64,000 nucleotides of DNA from Ignelater luminosus (taxonomy: Eukaryota; Arthropoda; Insecta; Coleoptera; Elateridae). The notes under the pieces are model-generated. The model did not search any database and was not told where the DNA came from. It saw only the letters and a program-made list of their open reading frames with translations. The stretch is taken from the NCBI GenBank assembly GCA_011009095.1, contig VTPC01001068.1:65105-129104 (forward strand). The letters run 5' to 3'. The position numbers and the translations under genes are program-made. Below, in pieces: positions 46,799-58,312 of this stretch; the first letter of the stretch is position 1, and every line of letters starts with the position of its first letter.

Positions 46799-47391
46799 AT
46801 GGAAATAGATGACGACCGAGTTAACAGTACCAGTGAGTATTTAAGATAAAATTTTCATTTTTATTTTACTCCGGACAAAATTTTCGTTTTTCCAGAACAG
46901 GTGAAAAAAAAAATAATAATAGCGTGTAGGTGAGGTGCGCAACTATGCAATCTATGTGCTGTACTACCGTGTGACATGACATTCTTATAAAGAAGTAGGT
47001 TAATAACGCGTATTTTTTTGCCTCTTGGCATTATGTACTTATAAATCTAAAAGTGATCAAAAATTAGTCTGGCGAATTTTTAAAATATTAAATGCATTTG
47101 TCAATAATTCATTATTTTTTTGGGTTATACATCATAGTGATTGAGTGACTGCTATAAGTATAATTTAAATTAAAAATTATGTTCAATTTCGTGAAGTAAA
47201 CGCTCGTGCCCTTTTTTTTCGTTAACTTTCTAGATTGTACAAATTTGGTGGAATCTCATTAATTGATATTCATGATATTTAACTCGCACACAGGTTTAAA
47301 AAGTCGTTTTAAAAGTGGAAAAGCTGAAAGTAAATTAAGTGGAAAAGAAGATGATGATGAGTATAATATACAAACAATAAATACACGATAA
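46799..47391 (+). CDS. Possible first coding exons of an unidentified gene
   Basis: ATG 46799 opens MEIDDDRVNST and reaches a strong donor A/GTGAGT at about 46832. An acceptor (CACACAG) at about 47293 joins in frame to SLKSRFKSGKAESKLSGK, then EDDDEYNIQTINTR and TAA at 47389-47391. That would be a 42-residue acidic/basic peptide. Alternatively, exon 2 splices on at a GTAAAT inside it (about 47326) to exons beyond those visible here. A CpG-rich stretch just upstream would suit a promoter. No protein family is recognised. Confidence 0.35.
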
Positions 47392-49055
47392 TAGTAGGAA
47401 GTAGCGGATTATTTTAAAAATTCCGGAAATTAACTATACAAAATTATGCGCTCTAAAATAATGAGGCATTAAAAGTGGTTCTAGTTCTCGTGCAATTTCC
47501 GCGTTAAGTACAGTTTATTATTTCTATAAAAAACATTTACTTTTAAGCATTAAAAATCTTTAATATTGTCATTATATAATTGACTTACTTTTAATAATTT
47601 AATCCGTTAATGGAGCTTTTATGGTTTTCGAAAAATAATCTTCTGAGGTTATGCTACTTATTTTTTATTAATTTCTCACGAAGTAACAGAATTCAGAAAT
47701 CATGCGTTGACATTCAATTTCGAATTAGAATTTTACGCTTGGCTGGAAATGAATTTTTCTGTATTAATGAAACTTTGACGTAATTCTTTTCCAACGTATC
47801 ATTGAAGTCTCCAAATCTCTCTATAGTATTTATTGTATTTTAATAATACTTAATTGAATAGGAATTTACAAAATGACAACAATGACCTCTACAAATTAAT
47901 TTGCATTAAATAATTAATAAATTAACGAAACTAAAATGTGCAAACGACCATCAAAAACCAGCTGGAAGTTGCAACGTACTTGGCGGGTTTTATAAAATTT
48001 ATTCGATTTTACGATTAAATTTTGCAACTTTACGTGGTGATAGATGTCGTATTTATACATAAGTGAGAATTCTTAATGTTTATTTATTTATTAATTAATT
48101 TATTTCCTTTAAGCGTGAGAATTTTCTAGTAGGTTGTGTTGTGTGTTTGGAGGAAGGACGTTCAGCCACTTTAAAAATTAATTTCTATTTTGTCAGTTGT
48201 ATGAACATTTTTTATGAACTTCTGAGAAAATAAGAATCTTCAGAACGATTTCAAAAATGTCAAAGCTTTGTGTATTACTTCGAGGGATGATGCGTGATGA
48301 CAGTGGTAACTCTTCATGTTTAAATGTTTAAATTACTGAAACGAGTATTATTTTTCTTGACGCCATTCAGTAGAATATAACAAAAAAACTATCTGAAATG
48401 TGCGTGATATTGATAAGGCGTTAAGGGTAGAAGTTACAAAACAAGTAACAAAAAAAGTAATTATTTATCAATTAAAAATTACAGGAGTAGTTGATATCTG
48501 AAATTATATAAGGTATAATAGCAACTGTTACTTAAAACAATTATTATTTATAGACTATAAAAAATATAATAACACATAATCTATTACACAATTAAGTTTC
48601 TTTTCTTTTTAATATACCAGAAGCCAATATATCGGACCAAGGTCATATAAAGTCAAATGAAATCATTTGCAAAATACAATCCATACATTCCAACTCGAAT
48701 CTTTATGAATTAATTTTTAGTTAATTCACAGCTTTGGTATATCAAGAAAGTCTGCAATATTCTTCAGATATTCCAAGTGTTAAGAATTTAGTTCCCAAGG
48801 AACAAGATTAGGAATAGCGATACTGCATAATTAGAGTTTACTTTTGGCAACTAAAAGTGATTTCTTCATTACCTTATTTCTGAGCACTTCTTGTTTTTTG
48901 TTACTATTCTGTTGAACGTCATTCTTAAGTATACTAGCTATAATAATAATAATTATTAACCTTTTAAAGCTTTTATGTTTGATTACTCCCTCTCATTTCC
49001 AATAAAATAAATCAATTATTATGTTTTTAGTAAAAATTACAAAAATCCTCGCAAG
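47392..49055. other. AT-rich, no gene seen
   Basis: No domain, splice-supported frame or repeat boundary was recognised. If the 46.8-kb exons are real, this could be intron. Confidence 0.4.
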
Positions 49056-49059
49056 AAGG

Positions 49060-51310
49060 TTAAATGAAAGACAGAACCTTTGGTTCGTGTATAGTTCTCT
49101 CGAGAGGGTAAATGGAAAACCTGCCCTGGGCAGTGTTCCAGTACAGACTTTGAGAAAAGGTTAATGGAGAGCTCTTCCAGTCTTTGTGTTTAGCTTCCTT
49201 GTGAAGACTGATAACGGGCGAACCTGACCCGTATCTGTGAGAATTAATGAGCTAAGGACTAGCCCAACCGTGCTTGTGCATAGTTTTCTGAAAAAAGATC
49301 TGTACCAGTTATAAAATCTAATGGAGGATGAAGCCTGACCTATCTAGTGCATAAGTCTCTCAAAGTCATTCATTTCGAGTTTCCTTGTAAATGTCAACTT
49401 AGAGAAAAACTTGACTTGTGTGGTTGTGCATAATTCCCTAAAAATAAGGTTAATGGAAAACGAAGCTCTATAAGTTTCTGAGAGTAGCTTTTCTGTAGAG
49501 GTTAATAGAAGTCGAAAACCGATTTGTTTTCATGAGAGTTAACGAAGAAAAAGCCCAACTGTGTTTTGCATAGTTTTCTGAACAAAGTTTATAAATGGTG
49601 TAGACCGATCCGTACCCGTGCTTAATCTTATAATTATAAAGGCTAACAGAGGGCGAAGCCTTACCCATTTTCGTCGATGGTTCTCTCAAAGACATTCCTG
49701 TAGAATTTCCTTGAGAATAAATAAGAACTAACTTTGTTGTTGTTGTTGTTGGATATATCCCTTGAGATTGCTAACAAAGAACAAAGATCAACTTGTGTGT
49801 TTGGGCGCAATTTCTCTGAGAAAAAGATTAATAGAGAACGAAGGTCTATTAGTTTTCTTGCGTAGTTGCCTGTTAAGGTTAATAGAGAGAGAAGGCCCGA
49901 CTAATATTTGTGAGAGTTAACGGAGATCAAAGTCCAACCGTGTTTGTGCCTAATCTTCTAAAGAAGTTTTATAAACGGCGTAGAAGACTACCATATGCAT
50001 GCATAATTTATATAGGGCAAAACTTGACATCTATTTTTTTTGCGTCGTTTTTTCAAGGACGTGCATGCAGAGTTTTCTTGAAAATGTTAACGAAGAGCAA
50101 AGCTTGACTTGAAAGTTTGTGCATAATTTTTCTGAGAAAAAGACTAATGGAGAACGAAGCTTTATTAGTTTTCGTGCGTAGCTGCCTTTTAAGGTTAATA
50201 GAGGGAGAACCACGACTAATATTCGTGAGAGTTGATGGAAAGCAAAGTCCAACTGTGCTTGTGCCTAGTCTTCTAGAGAAGACCGTATCCGTGAATAATT
50301 TATAGAGGACGAAACCTGACCTATCTTCATGCATTGTCTCCTCAGTGACGATCATACAGAGTTTCCTTGAAAATGTTAACGAAAAACAAAGCTCAATTTG
50401 GGTGTTTGTGCATACTTTCCCTGGGAAGAAGGTTAAGGAAGAACCTAAGCTAATGGAGGATGAAGTCTCACTCATCTTTGTGCATAGTTTTCTAAAAGAC
50501 GTTCATGTAGAGTTTCCTTTACAATGTTAATGAATAGAAAAGTTCGACTTGCGTGTTTGTACATAATTTTCCTGGGGGAAAGGTTAATGGAAAACGGCCT
50601 CTGTTAGTTTTTGTGCGGAGCTTTTTTGTAAAGGTTAATAAAGACGGAGCTCGATCCGTATTTGTAAGAGTTAATAGAGAGCGAAATTTGTAAAGGCTAA
50701 TAGACGGCAAAGCCTTACCTATCGGTGTGCATAGTTCAGGCAGAGTTCTCTTGAGAATGTGAACGAAGAGAAAAGCTCGAATTGTATGTTTGTGCATAAT
50801 TTCCCCTGAGAAGAAGATTAATGGAGAACAAAGTTTTATTAGTTTCTTGTAAAGATTAATGGAGCCCGACCCGTATTCTCAATATTTAATGAACAAAGTC
50901 TCACCATGTCGGTGCATAGTTTTCTGTACAAGATCGTACAGCTTTTTACAGAAATAATGTCGCAGATCATTTTTTTTTAATCAAACAAATAACTAAAGAT
51001 ACAAAATTTAATTTCTTATTCATTATTTGAGATCGCCTTATGACCTTGTAGAAAATATATCTTGGTAATTAATGCTAAATTAAATTTTATATACTTGATT
51101 AATTCTTTAATTAAAAGAATGTACTGCAACATTATTTATGCAAAAAGCTGTACAAAGCCTGATCTATTTTTGTGTATAGTTCTCTTAGAAACGTTCATGC
51201 AGAGTTTCCTTGAGAATATTAGAGAAGAACAAAAGGTGGTTAATGAAGCCCAAAGTTTGATGAGTTTCCGTGCGTGGGTCACTGGAGAAGGTTAATCGAG
51301 GATAAAGTTT
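49060..51310. repeat. Degenerate minisatellite / higher-order tandem repeat array
   Basis: A motif like GGTTAATGGAGAACGAAGC recurs every few tens of bases, alternating with TTTGTGCATAATTTTCCTGAG, GTTTCCTTGAAAATGTTAACG and AGTTTTCGTGCGTAGCTGCC. Larger units of about 150-320 bp repeat at about 49425, 49800, 50115, 50400, 50555 and 50790. Copies differ by many substitutions and small indels, so the array is old. Several long open frames on both strands here arise from the repetition and show no protein family. Confidence 0.8.
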
Positions 51311-51329
51311 GTATAAACTTATCTAATAT

Positions 51330-52170
51330 TATTTAGTAAATATTTACTTATTGTTTATGATTATGAAATTAATGAAATTTTAAATCAACTATTGGATATT
51401 GCTGTCCTTATTGGGCTTATTTTGGCTAAGTTGGGAGTTGCAAGGTTATCAATGTTCAAGAGATCTTTCTCTAAATATCTACCTTTTGGAAATCACTTGG
51501 AATTGTACCAGTTCATGTAAATTTTCTTTGATTTTTTTTAACACTACTAATATCTACTGAGAAACAAATTCATTTAGTATATTTTAAACACACTGGGGAA
51601 AAGCTCTCAAAATTCTAACAACTTCATGGAATTGTAAGTCTAAAATGCGATCTTACGGGCAATTAGCATGACCACTATCAAACTATAAAATGAGAATAGA
51701 TTTTACGAGTCCGTGTTACTACAACTAGTAAATTCACAGTTGCTTGAAGAACTTGGAAAATATAGATCACTTTTATGTTTATGAGATTGTCTTTCTAAAA
51801 TTAATGAAATTCTAAGTTAACTGTTAGATATTATTGTCCTTATAGCGCATATCTTGTTGTTATTTAGCTGCCTATATTTTCTAACTTGGAAACTGGAAGT
51901 TTATGAGTGTCTTGAAGGTTTTTCTCCAGTGTGTGTGTGTCAAAGTATTAAATAGATTCATTTTTATAACCATTTGGTATCATATTGGTTCATGTGGATT
52001 TTCTTCGATCTTCAAACATTGCTAGTATTTAGAAAAAAACGAATTTGTTTTATGTTCTTTAAGCATACTGGAGAAAGACTCTTAACAGTATAACAACTCT
52101 AGAGCATTGTGAAACCAAAATGCAGTCCTATATATGGAAGGTTTAGTATGACAGACTGGATGGAAATCAC
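51330..52170. repeat. Diverged tandem duplication, period about 0.43-0.48 kb
   Basis: ATTAATGAAATTTTAAATCA at about 51370 matches ATTAATGAAATTCTAAGTTA at about 51800. A second block, TTCATGTAAATTTTCTTTGA, at about 51510 matches TTCATGTGGATTTTCTTCGA at about 51988. Third and fourth blocks are CACACTGGGGAAAAGCTCTC versus GCATACTGGAGAAAGACTCT, and CTAAAATGCGATCTTA versus CCAAAATGCAGTCCTA. The unit is noncoding. Confidence 0.65.
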
Positions 52171-55100
52171 TACAAGCAGCTTGAGAATAGCGGTATCACT
52201 GACGAGCATCATTATCATTATATCCAATAGTTAATTTAAGAGTTTTGTTTGTTTGATAAAACTCAAAAAATCTAATAAAAATTTTAATTAGTTTTTTTAG
52301 AAAAAACGTTTTAATTAGTCTCGAAGTTACAAACTTGTGGTTTTAAAGTTATAATATTGCGCAGTTGATGTTACTGAATTTCTTCTATCAACTTCATCTT
52401 CTTATATCGTTTTGAGATGGCATAGAATTTCTAATTTCCGCTTTGCATACGATTTTTGACAATATTCCCAACGTCTACTGCTATATTATACGTGGTCTTA
52501 GATTGTATGAAGTTTCTATAAAACTTGAGAATCTATGGGAAATTTACACTAGTGAAAAGTCTTTCAATTATTATTATTTTATAAGTGGCATTAGTCTTTT
52601 ATACTATAAGAGTTTTAAAAATAAATTTTGGACACACTGTATATTACAATTCATTAAATTAAATTAATAATCAACTTTTTTCTTTATCTATCTTTATACT
52701 ACGATAGGTATATCCTATACAACCAAATAAAGCTGGATTAGATCACAACAAACGATAAGAATAAAAGTGAAATCACAGATAAAAGATAAATTTCACCGTC
52801 ATAAAACCGCTGGAAAACAATTTGTACAATTGTTTTGTCATTACGGATCTTTGCAACACAACGGTAAAAGCAAAAGTAAAAACTTATCTCCTTGTTACCA
52901 GTTTTTCTTGTAATCCAATTAGTCATGTGCACTGTACACGTATTATTATTTAATTTTTCTTATTTTGATTTTGTCACGCAAGTGGAACATACTTACCAGG
53001 ATGTAAAAGACACATGTATCATAAAGAATCTGTTTTCAGGATGATTGACGTATAAACTTATAGATTAAATGTTGCAATTACGAGGTTGATTGATTTTGTT
53101 AAAATTAATAGATTGGAGATAGCAAGCAAGGACAATAGAAATCTTATTGTAGCTGTTTATAAAAACAAAAGAAAATTTAATCATTATGAGATGTTTAGTT
53201 AGTATATTGAAAAAAGAAGTCTAGACATCTCTAAAATTTTTTATAAAATAAACATTTAATAATTTTATTTTCGAAAGTACATGCATTAAATTAACTTTTA
53301 TTAAAACATCTAATCTAATATTCAAGGTTTATAAGCCATGCAAGAAGCACTAGGTTATGAAACAATAAATTTTTTTGTCATGAAACATTAGAAGTTTGTT
53401 TCCCTTAGGTAATTTTAAATTATAAAGAAACTTTTCATTAGTATGGTTTGATATACTCAATAAGAATCTCCCCTTGTTAGCGGATAACTAAATATTTATG
53501 GCAACGCGGTTTCATATTAAAATTAGACAAAAAGGAAATAAAAAGGGGAGCAGTCGTAATTAAATTCAGACGTTGGTTTCCTATTTTATTAGTACTTCAA
53601 TTAACGCAATCCTTATTTGGTTTAATGAATTTAAATTGTAGCTGAATCAGGTTATTTGTTTGGATTCTTTCTGTTTTTATGTTTCATTTTGCACTTGACC
53701 TTTTTAAAGAGCTGAAACTATTTATAAGATTCACACCTACATGTCAATTTTACTTGTGCGTAATTATATCCTTAGTTATCAAATAGCACAAGCTGCTGTA
53801 TGTAATTACTGTAACGTCAAAACGGTTTATTTACTCCTTTGAAGTTCCTTTCCATTATATCTGTCACCAATGTTTGAAGAAAGATATCTTTGTATATTTG
53901 AGTATTGAGAATAAAATATCCTCTTGGTTATCAAGATATCAAACGATAGCAATGTAAGAGCGGTTATACTTTTAAAAGATGATTAGAGTTATGAATGGTA
54001 TTCAGTATGTGATTAGCAAAAGTTGAATTGTTATTTAGGTTGTTCTATGTGAAATATATCTACTCGTTCAATGGAAAGACGAACTAAATACACCCACAAA
54101 TCGAGTTATGTTTTCAGAAGACTTCTTTGATGTCGAGAATCATTTGTGAGTGATGTAATCAAAGTATCTTAAATTATGTGTCTATCTGATTTATTATTCT
54201 CAGTAGTATAAAATATGATTTGACAGCAATTACTACTGCATATGTTATACAAAGCTTATGTTAAAACTAATTTATGATCTTGTTATAACCGAAAAAATAT
54301 ATTATCTATTCATGTAGTCTGTCTAGTTTTTTCAATAACAGATTTAATATCGCTAACTATTTGTATTGTCTATACCCTTTAAAATAAATCAGAAACAGTC
54401 AGAAACAAAAAAGAAATAAACCTAATCGACCATTTTTATAATTCTATTAATTTATAAGAAATTTCTCTACGTAATTCACTAAAAATAACCAAAACTTGTT
54501 AAGTATCAATTAACTTCTCATTTTCATTGTAATACCCACAAACCAGCATACTAAAAAAATGGTATAACTACGTTTCATTGTTATTATTGTATCTATTATT
54601 ATTGTTGTTGCTGCGAATAAGAGGTAACAAAACGTCAACTTTTAAGTAATTCAAGTAAAAAATGTCCTAATAATAATTTGCCGTAACCTCTTTTTATGAA
54701 TATTTTAATAATACACGCACTACTTGTTTTGGTGATTGTAGGTATATTTCTGTGTAGAACAAACAAAAGAATGGAAAGCACAGAAAACACTGTATTTTTG
54801 AAAATTATAGATTATGTGCATTAAGCGTTACCAAATATTTTCTTCTACATACTATAAGTTTTTTGTTGTATACAGAACGTCTGCAAGGGTGTCCCTTTTT
54901 GTTTGAAGATTTTATTTCTGTCCGTAGAAAAGATTCTTTGAGTGAATAAAATTATTCTGAAGTAAAAGTTACTTATACTTTAGACACTGGAAATTCCGTT
55001 TTTAAAAGGTATTACCCACAGTTTAATGTTTAATCAATAGCACTTTGAGAGTTCTTAAATTAGTATTTAATTTTTTATAAAATACTGTTTTTCTTTTATT

Positions 55101-58100
55101 TTTAAAATATTTAGTTAAATTACTTATTATTAATTAATAATTTTTACCATTGCTCGCAGTTGATTGAAATGTGGAAAGTCAAAAGGTACAGAATAACTAG
55201 AATTAAAGAATCTACAACGGTTAAGACTAAAAGAAAGAAAAGTCAAGTTGTGTGACAATTTATCAGAAAGCAACCGCCTTATCAGACATACATAAATATA
55301 ATTCGGTTGATAATTTACTGCTCGTTCTGGAAGAACGCTGGAAAAACACTCTTATACTTGCGCACACACAATTAACACAAAGCTGTGTAGAAAACTTTAC
55401 CTGAACTAATATTTTCGAAAATGTTCTTACTATTAGTAAGTACAAATAGACATCTGACTTTTAGTTTTAGAACATAGTCAATCTGGAAGTATTTTGCAAG
55501 TTTACGTCACACAAATTCATGTAATTTCTTGATTACTACCTAATTTGAATTAAATTATCTAAATTTTCTTCATTTAATATAAAATTTCCATCTTGTGACT
55601 TTTATTTATTAATTCTAGATCGGTTGACGTCAAATACTCCCAGAAAGATCGATTTACAAGGATTTAATCCAAAACTACTGTATAATGTGTGTTGGGATCA
55701 TGCTCAATATGAAATAAAATATGATGCACTGTAATCTTCTCAAGATGCTACAAGTGTAGGCAACACATGTAACACAGAAGTAAATTTCATAATTGACATA
55801 GATCAATACTATGCAATTAAAACTGACAAACAAATTTACCTTTTTCACAGCATCCCTTTTCAATAATACAAATTTCTAATTTTTTATAAGTTATATATAG
55901 GTGACTATGATTGTATCTGTTTGTAGCGTCTCAAAAATACTAGAGTGCAGTGTTTGAGCTATCTATAAATCATCTCATATCTTTCTTATCTGACACTAGA
56001 ACAAGCTTTTTAGTTTTGAGCAAGTATAATGGTAGCATATGAGGTTCTTAGACATCATTGAATAAGTTCTTTTTGTTCTAATGTTTCTTCTGTCTAGCCT
56101 AGTTGGAGTTGTCTAGTTGGAGTGATTTAACTTACACACGATCAATTTATGTCGAGTACGTTGATGTACAGGCTTGAAGTGCTACTTTTCGACACCACAG
56201 GCAAAATACTTTCTACGTCCTTTTTAGGGTACTTGGAACTCTGAATGTTAAATCTTTTCTTGCAAAATGGGAAAAACATGCACTTTCATATTTCTCTTTT
56301 TAGATTTCATTGAAATGTTGATGCTGTGTTGAAAGAAAAGAAATCTTAAAAAATCAATTAAGGTAAATGTCAGAATGTTAGAACAATTCGTTAAGATAAA
56401 GATTATATAGAGGCAAGGTTAAGTTAACCTATCTTCAAGGTCATAGGTCAATATACATTGACGTTTCAAGAGAGAAAAAAATAGCCTATGCCTCACATAA
56501 GAAACAACAGCAATGAATGCTATTCATTGTGTTATTCGCATTGGTGAATATATTGCAAGTCTTCGTGGATGGAGCAACGATGACTTAACCTCCCTTCTAC
56601 CAAGTGATTTAAAATGATTGATGACAGTTTGGTTAACAGTACTCTACCTTTGATTTTGTATAACTTTTGGCTGTAGCAAAGTCTATACTTTTGTATAATG
56701 TACATCGAAGCCATATTGTGCGAGAAGAAAGATAACCTCAAAAGGGCTTGGTGATTATCAGTTATGTGTTTTCTTTCTGAACAGTTTTAAATATCATGTG
56801 CGGGGTAGCTTTTTAAATTTGCTACAGGTATTTTACTTCAGGTGAAATTGTATGCCCATCTTTCATCTACCGTTAATGAAGAAGACATTTTATCTACTCT
56901 AAACTACCATAAACTACTGTACTATTAGTCTTGTATGTCACCTACCATTTTGGATCGTTTGGTAAATAACCTCACATTGAGAAGAATGTCGCTATTACAG
57001 TTTTGTCTAAATTCAGGCCTCTTCAGACTTAAAATTGTTGTTATTGTTAAGCTTGTTACGAGATTTTAAAAAATGTCGTTCGTACATTGTGACAACTGAC
57101 CTGACCTGTTTGTTTAATTACTTGCCCTGTTTGGCCTACGTATTTTGAAGAAAGATATAGTGAACATAGCTATGCACCCGGATAGTAGTCATGCGAATAA
57201 CTAAAATTAAATGGAAATGAAAACTAGTAAAATAAATAATTCATGGCGCCATATGACTTTTGCAGTTGATGTCCAAATCGAATAAAATAATAAATAAACA
57301 TTTTGCTTCTGCTCTCAATTTGGTGCTACAGACGAATGCCTGTTTTGCGTAACGACGATCCTGGTGCTGGGCTTAGAAAGTTTTGATTAGCTCTCTCAGT
57401 CATTTCTATAGTTTACGAGGTACCATACATAGAGATGCTACTAGTGCTGTATTGGAGGGTATATCCTGGTATACTTCGTATAACTATAAAAATAAAACTT
57501 ACAAAGGGTTTTGAATTTGAAGATTTATAACGTTCTTGACTGTGTCTGACAACGATCTTCAAACAGTTCAATGCACGTAATGATCCAAATCGCTACCACT
57601 CAGTTTCGCTTCGTTTCAATTGGTAGCGTAAAAAAATTAATTATCGCTACATAACTTGTAGAACAATAGTTAGCAAGGTGTAAAATCGTTGTTTTTAGGT
57701 TAAAATATTTCAGATGACAGTTAGCGCTTTTTAATCGCTTTAGAATTAAACTTATACGTATTGACGTACACGAATAGCTACGTGCAGTGAACGCGCCCAT
57801 CTTACAGATGAGTGCATATTCATGTTCCAATCAGTGGTTGTGTTCACAGCCAGTTTTACTTGTATGCTCTTAGCAACTATTTAATAAAACGCCTTAACCT
57901 AAAAGCGTCAGTGAATGATCTATGGATCTATGGATAAGTTTTGTAATATTATGTTTATATCACAACCTGCTCTTCTCTACATAAAACCTGTGTCTAACTT
58001 CAAAAAATACAAACGGCAGCTGAATACTAAAGCTCTTTTTGATACGTTGCAAATAAATCATTGATGGTTGCTGCCAATAGTCCATGAAGTTTATGATGCA

Positions 58101-58249
58101 GGGGTTATCATAACCAATGACTTAAGATTAAGTGCAGTTGGATTTTATGCATCAAACATTTTTTTTTGTTGATCTATACATACACCTAATTGTTAACACA
58201 GAAAATGGGTATACCCAAAACATGCAGCACTGGATACTATCCTGTAAGT
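52171..58249. other. About 6 kb without recognised genes
   Basis: AT-rich throughout. Short frames (52443-52667, 52738-52932, 55263-55445, 57600-57830) have no domain or coding support. A hairpin CGCTACCA / TGGTAGCG occurs near 57590-57628. The stretch could be intergenic or a long intron. Confidence 0.45.
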
Positions 58250-58304
58250 CAGGGATGGGCAACCAGCGCACCTCGCCACGCGGCGCACTGGTTGCCCATC
58301 ACTG
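58250..58304. mobile_element. 55-bp palindromic hAT-like mini-element
   Basis: The two arms CAGGGATGGGCAACCAG and its near-perfect inverse (CTGGTTGCCCATCACTG) enclose a GC-rich centre that continues the palindrome. CAGGGATGGGCAA is a widespread hAT terminus. The 8-bp flanks CTGTAAGT (58242-58249) and CTGTAATC (58305-58312) share six bases, consistent with a decayed 8-bp target duplication. It is far GC-richer than the surrounding DNA. Confidence 0.7.
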
Positions 58305-58312
58305 CTGTAATC

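Noticed and set aside
50053-50475. 140-codon minus-strand frame
   Set aside because: It lies wholly in the minisatellite array; the length results from repeated stop-poor units, and equivalent frames occur on the other strand.
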